A stretch of DNA of 64,000 nucleotides from Miniphocaeibacter halophilus (GCF_016458825.1 NZ_CP066744.1:687001-751000), one strand, 5' to 3'; shown: positions 7,990 through 17,743, counted from the stretch's first letter. Notes: generated by a model from the sequence alone, not told the origin. A program made the numbers and translations.

Positions 7990-8521
7990 AATATTGTTCT
8001 CCATTACATGCTTTACAAATAGTTCTATTTCCCTTTATTATTTCATTACCGTCTAATATTTCCTCATGACAAATACTACACTTTGCAACTTTACATGGAG
8101 GTCCTGGTAAGTCTTCTTTTTTTATGTTCAACTTTACTTCTTCAATATTAAACAGGTCTTTATCTGAAAATCTATTAAAAAACTCTACAATATCCTCTCC
8201 TTCTTTCGCATATTCATTAAATTTTTTATAAATCCTAAAGGACTTCTTAGTTCTAATATCAAAAAAAGTTGCTGCCATTTTACCAAAGGATTTGACCTTT
8301 AAGGTTCTTTTTCCTATCTTACATCCTGTTACCGTTCCAATTGCATCAGCTAAACATCTGTCGGTTTCAATATACACAATTAGATCCTTATAGTTTTTAG
8401 GCTTATCTATTTCCAATAGCTTAAGTCCTAAACGTGCCATTCTTACACCTAGAACTTGACCAGAACATAAATGACCATGATAATTAGAAGCCTCTTTTAA
8501 ATCTTCGTAAAAATTATTCAC
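7976..8521 (-). CDS. FmdE-like protein with C-terminal zinc-ribbon
   Basis: This 181-residue protein belongs to the FmdE family (named after formylmethanofuran dehydrogenase subunit E, often found without that enzyme). The N-terminal domain has the metal-binding HGHLCSG motif near residues 15-21, then ETDRCLADAI and VTGCKIGKR. The C-terminus carries four cysteines in two pairs (CSICHEE and CKAC), a zinc-ribbon. It starts at GTG with AGGTGA upstream, between the methyltransferase and DUF364 genes. Likely role: binding or handling the metal or chelate brought in by the ABC transporter; this is inferred from context. Confidence 0.85.
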   Translation of the reverse strand: MNNFYEDLKEASNYHGHLCSGQVLGVRMARLGLKLLEIDKPKNYKDLIVYIETDRCLADAIGTVTGCKIGKRTLKVKSFGKMAATFFDIRTKKSFRIYKKFNEYAKEGEDIVEFFNRFSDKDLFNIEEVKLNIKKEDLPGPPCKVAKCSICHEEILDGNEIIKGNRTICKACNGEQYYEKI

Positions 8522-8527
8522 TAATAT

Positions 8528-9211
8528 TCACCTGCCTATTACAACTATTCCTATATTTTTATACTTAGGTAAGTAATAAGGATATTTTTTATTGTCTATG
8601 TTTATTAATTTTCTTTTTATATTATTTTCGTCTATTTTAATACTACTGTATGAATTATAATATTCCTTAGCTTCTTTAAGACTTTTTAAGGGTTGACCAA
8701 ACTCCCCATTGTAAATAAATTTTTTATAATCTATTTTTCTATCCTGTAAAATTATTTCAACATCCTCTATTTTTTGTTTTTTAAAATCATATAATCCTTT
8801 TCTTTTACCTGTATTTTTAATTATTACTAAAGTATTACATCTACTTGTTAAAAACTCTAGATTATTATGCATATCTAAAAAATGACTTGCTATAATACAA
8901 TCAACAAATTTCTTTTTGCTTAATAATTTTTTATAATCTGTATTTATTGTTTTTATATTAGTAATATTTTTTTCTAGTATTATTTTATTTAGCTTTTGTA
9001 AAACCTCTTTACTGGTGTCTATACAGTATATTCTTTTAGAATATTCTGATAAACTCATAGCTAAATATGATAAGCCACAACCAATATCGTAAATGGTTCT
9101 TTCTTTTCCTATTATTTCTATTAATTTTTTTGCCAAGCCTTTGTTGAATAAAGTAAACTCCGACGCTCTTTTATAAAGCTTTATTTTTTCTTCTGTCCAT
9201 GCAAAACTCAT
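8528..9211 (-). CDS. SAM-dependent methyltransferase-like protein of the metal-chelate operon
   Basis: The 227-residue protein has a class I methyltransferase core: motif I IYDIGCGLSYLAMSL near residues 40-54, an acidic end of strand 2 (IYCIDTS), and a later hydrophobic strand. It overlaps the ATPase gene by 4 bases (ATGA), so the two are translationally coupled. Its place between the ATPase and FmdE-like genes suggests that it modifies an imported chelate or a related ligand. The substrate is unknown and no second domain is visible. Confidence 0.75.
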   Translation of the reverse strand: MSFAWTEEKIKLYKRASEFTLFNKGLAKKLIEIIGKERTIYDIGCGLSYLAMSLSEYSKRIYCIDTSKEVLQKLNKIILEKNITNIKTINTDYKKLLSKKKFVDCIIASHFLDMHNNLEFLTSRCNTLVIIKNTGKRKGLYDFKKQKIEDVEIILQDRKIDYKKFIYNGEFGQPLKSLKEAKEYYNSYSSIKIDENNIKRKLINIDNKKYPYYLPKYKNIGIVVIGR

Positions 9212-9987
9212 TTTTTATACTCCGGTATTAACATAAATTCTTCCCTGCCATTATATTTCAACTTTTCTATATGGAGATTAATATTATATATTTTTGATAA
9301 AACCCCCTCTGTCAATACTTCTTTAGGATTTCCTTTTATTAATATCCTCTTATTATGAAGTACTAATACTTCATCAAAGAACATATATGAAAACTGGGGA
9401 TGATGAGTTGATTGTATAATAGTGTATCCTAAGCTAGCTAATTCCTTGGACTTGTTTAATATTAAAATTTGATTGCCGTAATCTAAATTAGATGTTGGTT
9501 CATCCATTACAAGAACTTTTGCGTCCTGCATTAATGCTCTAGCAACTAAAACAAGTTGTCTTTCACCACCAGAAATCTCCTTATAACCTCTATTGGCAAG
9601 ATGAGAAATTCCAAGTAGCTTTAGTTTTTCGTAGGCGTTATACTTTTCCTCTTTACTTACTCCTGTAAATTTATTTGCCCTAGTATTTGCTCCCATTTCT
9701 ACAACATTAAGTACCCTATGGTTAAAGGTTGGATAATGGGACTGAGGAATATAGGCAATTAACTTTGCTCTTTCCAAAGGATTCAATTTGTTAATTTCAA
9801 TGTTATCAACTAAAACCTCTCCCTTTGTAATATTCAACATACCAAATATTATTTTAAATAAGGTTGTTTTACCCGCTCCATTTTTTCCTAATAAACCTAA
9901 AACAGTACCTTCTTTTACCTTAAACGAAATATTTTCAAGTACTAACTCTTCATTATAAGCAAAGGATAAATTCTTTATTTCTAACAT
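9208..9987 (-). CDS. FecE/BtuD-type ABC transporter ATP-binding protein
   Basis: This 259-residue ABC ATPase has Walker A GKNGAGKTT near residue 35, Q-loop IPQSH, signature SGGERQL and Walker B VLVMDEPTSNLD followed by the switch His (STHHP). It starts immediately after the permease stop and pairs with it as the inner-membrane importer of the metal-chelate system, in the FecCD/BtuCD class. Confidence 0.92.
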   Translation of the reverse strand: MLEIKNLSFAYNEELVLENISFKVKEGTVLGLLGKNGAGKTTLFKIIFGMLNITKGEVLVDNIEINKLNPLERAKLIAYIPQSHYPTFNHRVLNVVEMGANTRANKFTGVSKEEKYNAYEKLKLLGISHLANRGYKEISGGERQLVLVARALMQDAKVLVMDEPTSNLDYGNQILILNKSKELASLGYTIIQSTHHPQFSYMFFDEVLVLHNKRILIKGNPKEVLTEGVLSKIYNINLHIEKLKYNGREEFMLIPEYKK

Positions 9988-10968
9988 TTAATCGTAACCT
10001 TTCTTAAAAATTAAATATAAAAATAATGGTGCACCTATAAAAGATGTTAAAATGCCAATTGGTATTTCAGAAGTAGCAACAGTTCTGGCAATATTATCTA
10101 TAATCAATAAAAAAGTCGCTCCTACTAAACCCGATGTTGGTACAACAAATCTATAATCATTTCCTACTAATATTCTAGAAAAATGTGGAATTATTAACCC
10201 TACCCAACCAATCATTCCTGTTATAGAAACACAAGCAGAAGTCATTAAAGTAGTTGATACAACTACCAATAATCTAACTACTTTTACATTTACACCCATG
10301 GTTAAAGCCTCTTCCTCTCCCATTGTAAGTAGGTTCATCCTCCATTTTAATATCATAGAAATAACTATTCCCAATGTTACTGGAGGTATTATTAGTTTTA
10401 AATCCCCTATTTTAGTTGATGCTAAAGACCCCATTAACCAATAGGTAATAGAAGGTAGCGTGTTGTCAGTATCGGCAATTAATTTAATAAAGCTAATTAG
10501 GGCAGAAAAAATAGAACCTATTGTCATTCCCGATAAAACCAAACCTAGAATTCTATCTATTTTAAATTTTAAGCTTACAAGATATGTAATAGTTACAGCA
10601 ATTATTCCCATACTAAATGCTAAAAAGGAAGTGGTAGAATATCCTAAAGTGAAAAACAGCCCCAGTGCTGCTCCAAATCCTGCACCTTGACTAGCTCCAA
10701 GAATGTCAGGTGAAACCATTGGGTTTTGAAATAAAGCTTGGTAGTTTGAACCCGCTATTGATAAGGCTGCTCCAACAAAAACCGCAGCTATAATTCTAGG
10801 AGCTCTTATTTGTGTAATAATCGTAATAATTTCCGATGGGATGTTTTCTATATTTCCATTAAAAATCGACAGTAAATATTTAAATAATTCTTTAGGATAA
10901 ATAGGATATCTTCCTATTGTAAAGGATATTATTATTAAAATAATCAAAAAAATAAATAGTAGATACAT
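9988..10968 (-). CDS. FecCD/BtuC-type ABC transporter permease
   Basis: This 326-residue polytopic permease has the family segments PRIIAAVFVGAALSIAGSNYQ and NPMVSPDILGASQGAG, and a coupling-helix region near TMGVNVKVVR, with about nine to ten hydrophobic helices. It is the first gene of the operon. The ATG at 10968 has no ribosome site at normal distance. Instead GGAGGG (11004-10999) lies just before in-frame ATT/ATT/ATA codons, and a start there would add residues such as S-K-R-E-K-K-I, a typical FecCD N-terminus. A non-AUG start, or a lost start codon, is therefore likely. Confidence 0.88.
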   Translation of the reverse strand: MYLLFIFLIILIIISFTIGRYPIYPKELFKYLLSIFNGNIENIPSEIITIITQIRAPRIIAAVFVGAALSIAGSNYQALFQNPMVSPDILGASQGAGFGAALGLFFTLGYSTTSFLAFSMGIIAVTITYLVSLKFKIDRILGLVLSGMTIGSIFSALISFIKLIADTDNTLPSITYWLMGSLASTKIGDLKLIIPPVTLGIVISMILKWRMNLLTMGEEEALTMGVNVKVVRLLVVVSTTLMTSACVSITGMIGWVGLIIPHFSRILVGNDYRFVVPTSGLVGATFLLIIDNIARTVATSEIPIGILTSFIGAPLFLYLIFKKGYD

Positions 10969-11156
10969 TATTTTCTTTTCTCTTTTAGATATAATAATCC
11001 CTCCCTACTATGTAACAAACTATATAATCGTTATGTGTATGTTAGTATAACCTTTTCCAGTTTCTATGTCAATTTATAATACTTTTAAGAAATAAAAAAA
11101 GAACCCTATACCTTGTTCAATATAAAGTTCTTCCTTCCATTGTTTTTTAATTAAAT

Positions 11157-11681
11157 CTAAAATACAAATGCTGTTTTATTTTTTATAAATACATCCCAAA
11201 TATATACTGCTATAGCTATAAGCAATATTTCGTATTCCTTATTAATAATTTCTATTGACATTTCCTCATAATTTCTAAAGCCCTGTTTTAAAGATTGTAT
11301 TTTTCCAACATTTTCTAGTTCAAATACCTTGTTTTCTTTATTAAAGGATATGTGCTTATTAAAATTATGAAATTTAATATCTATTTCTATAAACTTGTCC
11401 TCTACTTTAGATTTTATACTTCCTAAGTCCTCTTGATTTCTTAATAATTTATACTCTTTATTAAGGTCATAAAAATTTCTCTCTACTTTTAATATTTCAT
11501 TATTATCTTTATCAAAAAAAATAAAATTTGCTCCCTTGGAAAAAGTTTCTCCTATAAAAGCATCAAAATAAGAAGTAGAATCCCCGACTTTTTCTCCTAT
11601 ATAAATCGGTTCTTCATTTTCTTCATCAAATATTTTAAATCTATCTTTAACGTATTTATCAATTTTTATATTGTATTTCAT
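11157..11681 (-). CDS. Hypothetical protein, LURP-one/Tubby-C-like beta-barrel
   Basis: The 174-residue product is rich in alternating strands with short turns such as FKIFDEENEEPIYIGEKVG and FIFFDKDNNEILKVERN. The chain ends in a hydrophobic helix. This repeat of 'D-x-D/E-N-x-E' turns between strands resembles LURP-one-related/Tubby-like folds, but the match is by eye only. The ATG at 11681 was preferred because AAGGGGG stands 6 bases upstream; a longer frame starting upstream lacks such a site. It is monocistronic and its function is unknown. Confidence 0.55.
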   Translation of the reverse strand: MKYNIKIDKYVKDRFKIFDEENEEPIYIGEKVGDSTSYFDAFIGETFSKGANFIFFDKDNNEILKVERNFYDLNKEYKLLRNQEDLGSIKSKVEDKFIEIDIKFHNFNKHISFNKENKVFELENVGKIQSLKQGFRNYEEMSIEIINKEYEILLIAIAVYIWDVFIKNKTAFVF

Positions 11682-11804
11682 AAAAAACCCCCTTAACATA
11701 TTCTTCATATGTTTTAATTATATCACGTATAATTAATTATTTTATCCCCTAAATATAATTTATAGACTCTGTCAATTTATTTGCATTAATATCTATTTGG
11801 GCAT

Positions 11805-11833
11805 AAAAAAAGACAAGTCATATTCGACTTGCC
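11805..11833 (-). terminator. Terminator of the HU gene
   Basis: On the minus strand GGCAAGTC and GACTTGTC pair around a 6-base loop and are followed by T7, 15 bases after the HU stop. Confidence 0.85.
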
Positions 11834-11847
11834 TAATAATAGTAAAA

Positions 11848-12126
11848 TTATTTATTAACCGCTTCTTTTAATGATTTTCCAGCTTTAAATACTGGTGCAT
11901 TTGATGCAGGTATTTGTATTTTTTGTTCTGGATTTCTTGGATTTCTTCCTTCTCTTGCTTTTCTAGCTCTTGATTCGAAAGTACCAAATCCAACTAATTG
12001 TACCTTATCCCCTGCTGCTAAAGTTTCTGTAACAGTTTCTATAAAAGCATTTAATGCTCTTTCTGATTCTACTTTAGTAAGATTACTTTTTTCTGACATT
12101 TTACTTAATAATTCTGATTTATTCAT
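11848..12126 (-). CDS. hup: HU-family DNA-binding protein
   Basis: This is a 92-residue HU protein with the full family layout. The N-terminal helices start MNKSELLSKMSEKSNL. The strand region has VQLVGFGTFESRARKAREG. The DNA-wrapping arm has the family signature GRNPRNPEQKIQIPASNAP, and the C-terminus is VFKAGKSLKEAVNK. HU dimers bend DNA and compact the nucleoid. A GGAGG site precedes the ATG and a strong terminator follows, so it is probably transcribed alone. Confidence 0.95.
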   Translation of the reverse strand: MNKSELLSKMSEKSNLTKVESERALNAFIETVTETLAAGDKVQLVGFGTFESRARKAREGRNPRNPEQKIQIPASNAPVFKAGKSLKEAVNK

Positions 12127-12268
12127 TATTTTATTATCCTCCTGAAATTGTAAAAATTAAATACTTCACGTATTCATGATATTGATTATATCTAACTTAT
12201 GTTAAAGTTTCAAGGTTTTCTTGTATTTTTCGCTAATTTATTTACAATAAATACAAATATGTTATATT

Positions 12269-13567
12269 TTACTCAGATTTCTCAGTATTTTCTGTTGATT
12301 CTGTTGTTTCTGCAGTATTTTCAGTAGAGGATTGTTCAGTACTTTCTGTTGATTTTTCCTCTTCTTTAGCTTCTGTAGATTTTTCATTTTTCTTAGCTTT
12401 TTCTTCTGCTTCTTTTGCTTGTTCCTCACTTATTTTATTAAAGTCAAAAGATTTTAAAGCTTTTTCCATATCATCTACTTCTTTACCATCTTTATCATAA
12501 TATTTGATTTTTAAAGCTTTTTCTTCTTTTTCTATTTCTTCATTGATTTTTTCATTTAATAAATTTGTAGATATTTGTGCCTTAACATTTTTTAGATAAT
12601 CTTCACTTGCTTCTGAAATTTCTGTTGCTTTAGAATTTAATCTTATTATATGGTAACCAAATTCAGTCTCAACTAGTTCAGAATTAATAGTTTCCGGTTC
12701 CATTTTCTTTACAGCTTCTGTAAATGTTTCTACCATTGCTTCTTCTCCAAAGTCACCTAATGGTTGTGCAAGTAAAGCTGTGTTTCCTACTGTTTTTGCA
12801 ATTTCCCCTTCTCCTTCTTCTGAAGGATTTTCCATTGATGCATCATTTTTATTTTTAATTTCATCAAATTTATCTTGGAAAGAAACTTCACCTGAATTAA
12901 CTTGTTCTAAAACAGCCTGAGCTTCTTCTTTTATTTTAGCTATTTCAGCTTCATCTGTTATAGTTTCATTTGTATCATCTTTTGTTGAATATAAAATATG
13001 GTCTGCATTATAAACCGGTAGGTAATTATCCTTATCTTCTTCTAATTTCTTATCTATTTCTTTATCTGAAGGAGTTAATTCTTCTTCTAATTTTTCTTGC
13101 AACTTAGAAAATGTCATTTGAATATTGAAATATTCTTTCATTTCTTCCCTAAATTCTTCTTCTGTCATGCCTTGAGCTTTTAACATTTCATTTACTGCTT
13201 CTTTTCCACCAGCTTGTTCTACTTGGTCGTCAATAGCTTTTTCAACTTCTTCTTCTTCTATATTTATTTTTTTACTCTCTGCTAGTTTTAAAGCTGTTTC
13301 ATTAAAAATCAAACCTTCTAATATTTCTTTTCTTTGATTTAATGCTGCTTCCTTGCCTTCTTCTGTACTTTCATCAAATGGATTTACACCTGTGTACATC
13401 ATCTGCTGTGATACTGCCCCTTGAAAATTAGTATTAACATCTTCTGCTGTTATATACTTATCTCCAACTTTAGCTATGGCATTTTTTGGTTTGGAACCAC
13501 CACAACCGGTTAAAATTAATGAAAGCGTCATTATCCCTGCTGCAATTTTTATTATCTTGTTTTTCAA
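12269..13567 (-). CDS. PrsA/SurA-like peptidyl-prolyl isomerase lipoprotein
   Basis: An exported foldase of about 432 residues. It has a signal with lipobox LTGC, an N-terminal SurA-N-like helical domain, a parvulin (rotamase) domain around YNADHILYS...FGYHIIRL, and a low-complexity tail rich in Glu, Ser and Thr. The TTG at 13567 is the best start: AGGAGG lies 6 bases upstream, inside the end of mfd, and it gives a normal basic-hydrophobic signal. A longer frame from ATG 13591 would place that ribosome site within the gene. It is coupled to mfd. Such lipoproteins help fold secreted proteins. Confidence 0.85.
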   Translation of the reverse strand: MKNKIIKIAAGIMTLSLILTGCGGSKPKNAIAKVGDKYITAEDVNTNFQGAVSQQMMYTGVNPFDESTEEGKEAALNQRKEILEGLIFNETALKLAESKKINIEEEEVEKAIDDQVEQAGGKEAVNEMLKAQGMTEEEFREEMKEYFNIQMTFSKLQEKLEEELTPSDKEIDKKLEEDKDNYLPVYNADHILYSTKDDTNETITDEAEIAKIKEEAQAVLEQVNSGEVSFQDKFDEIKNKNDASMENPSEEGEGEIAKTVGNTALLAQPLGDFGEEAMVETFTEAVKKMEPETINSELVETEFGYHIIRLNSKATEISEASEDYLKNVKAQISTNLLNEKINEEIEKEEKALKIKYYDKDGKEVDDMEKALKSFDFNKISEEQAKEAEEKAKKNEKSTEAKEEEKSTESTEQSSTENTAETTESTENTEKSE

Positions 13568-13577
13568 AAATATCCTC

Positions 13578-16500
13578 CTAATTTTTATCATTATTTATTT
13601 TAAAAGTCATTATAACTTTTAATAGCTCAATTATATTTTTTAGATTATTATCTTTAAACTCTATTGAAATTATAGGTTTGTCAGATAAATCAAAGTTCAT
13701 TTCACCATTATAATTTTCACTTATAAATTCTAGCTCTTTAAAGTCCAATTCTTTTTTGTCACTATATATTATTTCTAAATTACCTGATTTTTCAAAAATT
13801 CTTTCAAAGTTACATTTTGAAGCATAGGACTTCATTAATGATATATCCATTATGTTTTGTACCATTTTTGGTATGTCACCAAATCTATCTATTAACTCCT
13901 CTACTATTTCATCGTAGTCTTCTTCTGTATCAATTGATGCAATCTTTTTATACATATCAATTTTTTCATTAGAGTCCTCAATATAGCTAGATGGAATATA
14001 TGCATCTATTTTTATATCTATTTCAACTTCAGATGCCTTTACTTTTGGAGCTTCACCTCGAATTTCTCCAAGAGTTTCCTCTAATAGTTTAACATATAAA
14101 TCATAACCTACAGCAGAAATATGTCCACTTTGAACTTCTCCTAAAATATTTCCTGCTCCTCGAAGTTCCAAATCTCTCATGGCTATTTTATATCCTGAGC
14201 CAAACTCTGTAAAATCCTTTATTGCCATAAGTCTTTTTTCAGAAATTTCTGTTAATGATTTATTTTGTTCGTAGGTAAAATAGGCATAGGAGGTTCTGTC
14301 ACCTCTACCAATTCTCCCCTTTAGTTGATAAAGTTGAGAAAGTCCCATTTTATCTGCATCATAAACAATCATAGTGTTTACATTTGCAATATCAAGACCT
14401 GTTTCTATAATTGTTGTACAAAGTAAAACATCATATTCTCCATCGCCAAAATCCAGCATTACATTTTCTAATTCCCTTTCAGACATTCTTCCATGAGCAA
14501 TTGCAATTTTTGCATTTGGAACTAAGTCTAAAAGTTTAAATCTTACTTCATCAATATCGTGTATTTTGTTATATACAAAATATATTTGTCCACCTCTAAG
14601 TATTTCTCTTTCTATTGCATCTTTAATAATTTGAGGATTAAATTCTATTACATAGGTATTTATAGGAAATCTTTCTTCTGGTGGTTCATCTAAAGTAGAC
14701 ATATCCCTAATTCCTACTAGCCCCATTTGTAAAGTTCTTGGAATTGGTGTTGCTGATAGAGTAAGTACATCTATGTTTTTCTTTAAATCCTTTAGTTTTT
14801 CTTTATGTCTTACTCCAAAACGTTGTTCCTCATCAATTATAAGCAAGCCTAAATCTTTGAAAACCAAATCTTTTGAAAGTATTTTATGTGTTCCTACTAC
14901 TATGTCTATTAAGCCTCTATTTAAATCCTTTAGGATTTGTTTTTGTTCTTTTGCTGTTCTAAACCTTGAAAGCATCTCAACTTTCATAGGATAATCCTTG
15001 AAACGCTCTAAAATAGTATTATAATGTTGCTGTGCTAAAATAGTTGTTGGCACTAAAAAGGCTACCTGTTTACCATCCATTATGGCTTTAAAAGCAGCTC
15101 TAATTGCTACTTCTGTCTTACCATAACCAACGTCACCACAAAGAAGTCTGTCCATTGGTTTTTCCGACTCCATGTCCTTTTTAATTTCTTCAATACTTCT
15201 AATTTGACTAGGGGTTTCCTCATATATAAAGGAACTTTCAAACTCCCTTTGCCATTCAGTGTCCTTTGAAAAACTAAATCCCTTTATTTTAGATCTTTCA
15301 GCATATAGCTCTATTAAATCCTCTGCTATAACCTCTACGGATTTTTTAGCCTTCTGTTTAGCTTTTTGCCACTCAATGCCGCTTAATTTATTAAGCCTTG
15401 GTTTAACAGCCTCTCCACCAATATATTTTTGAACCAAGTTCATTTGATCTGTAGGAATAAATAATCTATCATTACCCCTATATTGAATAATAATATAGTC
15501 TTTTTTTATTCCTTGAACTTCAATTTGTTCAATGCCTTTATATTGACCAACTCCATGGTTTTCGTGAACTACAAAATCATCTATTACTAAATCTGAATAA
15601 TTTATAATATCCTTTGCAGTTTTTTTCTTAACTCGTTTCTTTGTAAGTTGCTTTGCCTTGCCATAAATTTCTTTATGAGTTAAAAATAAATACTTTATAT
15701 TTCTGTATTCAAATCCAGAAGGCAATGAACTACCTATAATAAATACTTGGCCTGTTTTTATTTCATGATTAAAGTCCTTGGTAATAACGGAATTTATTCC
15801 TTCTGTTTCAAACAAATCCCTTAAGAATTTTGCCTTTTCTTTAGAATCAGCAAATACAACTATCTTATAACCATTATATATATTGTTTTCTATATATTCT
15901 GTTAACACCGTCAAATTTCTATTAAAATTTGGCGCTTCCATCGATTCTATTTTTACTTCTATTTTAGGACTTAGTAGCCTTGTCTTCTTCATTAGAGAGG
16001 TTGAATTTATTACTGTAAATGGTTTTATATTCTCTAAAACACTCTTAAAAGGTAGGAGTATTTTTTCATGTCGTTCAAAAGCCTCTCCCTTTTCCTCTTT
16101 ATAGGCTAGGTCCTCTGCTGCCATTGCTGATATTTCACTATTTCTATCATAGACTTTAGCTATGTCATCTATAAATATAATAGAATCCTTGTTTAAATAA
16201 TCAGTTAAAAGACTGAAGTCTCCCTTTCCTAAATAAGGGGAAACTAAATCCATATTGGAAATAAACAAATTATTTTCTAAATATTCCAATATTCCAGAAA
16301 ACTTATTAAGTAAATTTTCTTTGTCTATACCATAAAGTGCCTTGTTTTCTATTTTATCTAAATCTTTACAAAGTCCATCAATAATTTTTTTTCTTTGTTT
16401 ATCATTTAATATTAACTCCCTTGAAGGAGATATGGAAAAATCTTGAATATTTTCAATAGAACGTTGTGTTGCTATGTCAAATAATCTCATAGAGTCTATT

Positions 16501-17096
16501 TCATCATCAAATAGCTCTATTCTTACAGGATTGTCCATTTGCATAGGATAAATATCTAAAATACCACCTCTAATGGCAAATTGACCTTTCCCCTCTATCA
16601 TACTTACTCTTTCATATTGTAAATATGTTAATGTTTCAGTAATTTCTTCAAGATCTATTAAATCATCAATATTGATTTTTAAACTAAATTTTTTAAAATT
16701 GGATTTACTGGTAATTCTTCTTTGTAATGCGTTAGAACTGGCAACAGTTATAAATTTTTCCTTATTGAATAATCTATTTATAACCTTTAAACGACTATCT
16801 TCATTGTTTTTTTCCAAACTGCTAATATTATAATAATTTATCTCACTACTTGGAAAGATTTCAACTATATCCTTGTCAAAGGATAATATATTTTCATATA
16901 ATTTTCTTGCAGATATATCATCTTCTACAACAACTAAAATATTTCTTTTCTCGTTATTATATAAAGAATATAAAAAATGTCCCATACTATCTTTTATTAA
17001 ACCATGCATATAAATTGAATTTATCTTATCATCTATTGCTTTCTTTAAATTCTTATATCCTTGCAGGTTTTTAATTGGGTCTGTTACGTAGTTCAT
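13578..17096 (-). CDS. mfd: Transcription-repair coupling factor
   Basis: This 1172-residue protein has the full Mfd layout. The N-terminal UvrB-homology module is followed by an RNA-polymerase-interacting domain near residues 490-560 (VVHENHGVGQYKGIEQ). Next is a superfamily 2 translocase with Walker A GDVGYGKTEVA, DEEQRFGVRHKE and the GRIGRGDR motif, then a TRCF C-terminal domain. Mfd removes stalled RNA polymerase and recruits UvrABC. It lies between pth and the prsA-like gene, a common Firmicutes order. A hairpin sits between pth and mfd. Confidence 0.97.
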   Translation of the reverse strand: MNYVTDPIKNLQGYKNLKKAIDDKINSIYMHGLIKDSMGHFLYSLYNNEKRNILVVVEDDISARKLYENILSFDKDIVEIFPSSEINYYNISSLEKNNEDSRLKVINRLFNKEKFITVASSNALQRRITSKSNFKKFSLKINIDDLIDLEEITETLTYLQYERVSMIEGKGQFAIRGGILDIYPMQMDNPVRIELFDDEIDSMRLFDIATQRSIENIQDFSISPSRELILNDKQRKKIIDGLCKDLDKIENKALYGIDKENLLNKFSGILEYLENNLFISNMDLVSPYLGKGDFSLLTDYLNKDSIIFIDDIAKVYDRNSEISAMAAEDLAYKEEKGEAFERHEKILLPFKSVLENIKPFTVINSTSLMKKTRLLSPKIEVKIESMEAPNFNRNLTVLTEYIENNIYNGYKIVVFADSKEKAKFLRDLFETEGINSVITKDFNHEIKTGQVFIIGSSLPSGFEYRNIKYLFLTHKEIYGKAKQLTKKRVKKKTAKDIINYSDLVIDDFVVHENHGVGQYKGIEQIEVQGIKKDYIIIQYRGNDRLFIPTDQMNLVQKYIGGEAVKPRLNKLSGIEWQKAKQKAKKSVEVIAEDLIELYAERSKIKGFSFSKDTEWQREFESSFIYEETPSQIRSIEEIKKDMESEKPMDRLLCGDVGYGKTEVAIRAAFKAIMDGKQVAFLVPTTILAQQHYNTILERFKDYPMKVEMLSRFRTAKEQKQILKDLNRGLIDIVVGTHKILSKDLVFKDLGLLIIDEEQRFGVRHKEKLKDLKKNIDVLTLSATPIPRTLQMGLVGIRDMSTLDEPPEERFPINTYVIEFNPQIIKDAIEREILRGGQIYFVYNKIHDIDEVRFKLLDLVPNAKIAIAHGRMSERELENVMLDFGDGEYDVLLCTTIIETGLDIANVNTMIVYDADKMGLSQLYQLKGRIGRGDRTSYAYFTYEQNKSLTEISEKRLMAIKDFTEFGSGYKIAMRDLELRGAGNILGEVQSGHISAVGYDLYVKLLEETLGEIRGEAPKVKASEVEIDIKIDAYIPSSYIEDSNEKIDMYKKIASIDTEEDYDEIVEELIDRFGDIPKMVQNIMDISLMKSYASKCNFERIFEKSGNLEIIYSDKKELDFKELEFISENYNGEMNFDLSDKPIISIEFKDNNLKNIIELLKVIMTFKINNDKN

Positions 17097-17129
17097 TCTA
17101 CACCTCCTTCCTTAATTGGAACTTAAACA

Positions 17130-17149
17130 AGCCCAGATTTCTCTGGGCT
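17130..17149 (-). terminator. Intergenic hairpin between pth and mfd (weak terminator or processing site)
   Basis: AGCCCAGA and TCTGGGCT form an 8-bp G+C-rich stem with a 4-base loop directly after the pth stop. On the minus strand it is followed by TTGTTTAAG, not a clean U-run. Partial termination or RNA stabilisation are both possible. Confidence 0.5.
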
Positions 17150-17156
17150 ACAACTT

Positions 17157-17738
17157 TTAATTTACTTCTAAATGACTTTTTCCATTAAATCTGTTCATAG
17201 CTTCTTCAATATTATTTCCAATTATCAATTCAGCTGCCTTAACAGAATCCTCTATTTCCTTTTCCAATACTACAATTTCGTCCTTAGTAAAATTGCTTAG
17301 AACAAAATCCGCTAAACTCATCTGTGGTATTTTTTCTCCAACGGATATTTTAATCCTTGGAAAATTATCATTTTTTAAATGGTATATTATGGATTTTAAA
17401 CCATTGTGAGTACCGGCAGAGCCTTTTTTCTTAATTCGTATTGTTCCAAAGGGTATATCTATATCATCACAAATTACAACAATATCATCTATTGGAATAT
17501 TATAGTAATTAGAACATTCCATAACTGCAATTCCTGAATTATTCATATATGTTACTGGTTTCATAAGAATTACTTTTTCAGAATTAATTCTTCCTTCACC
17601 GTAAATTGAATGAAATTTTGCTTTGTTTATACTAATGTTGTTTTCTTCTGCTAATTTATCAATAGCCATAAAGCCAACATTATGTCGATTTCCCTCGTAT
17701 TTTTTACCAGGGTTTCCCAGTCCAACTATTAATTTCAA
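17157..17738 (-). CDS. pth: Peptidyl-tRNA hydrolase
   Basis: A 193-residue Pth: the N-terminal MKLIVGLGNPGKKYEGNRHN motif holds the catalytic His of the family (H20 region), then KPVTYMNNSG, and DDIDIPFGTIRIKKKGSAG with the conserved Asp. It releases peptidyl groups from drop-off tRNAs. The start is TTG at 17738 with AGGAAG upstream, inside the end of glmU, so it is coupled to that gene. Confidence 0.96.
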   Translation of the reverse strand: MKLIVGLGNPGKKYEGNRHNVGFMAIDKLAEENNISINKAKFHSIYGEGRINSEKVILMKPVTYMNNSGIAVMECSNYYNIPIDDIVVICDDIDIPFGTIRIKKKGSAGTHNGLKSIIYHLKNDNFPRIKISVGEKIPQMSLADFVLSNFTKDEIVVLEKEIEDSVKAAELIIGNNIEEAMNRFNGKSHLEVN

Positions 17739-17743
17739 AATAT

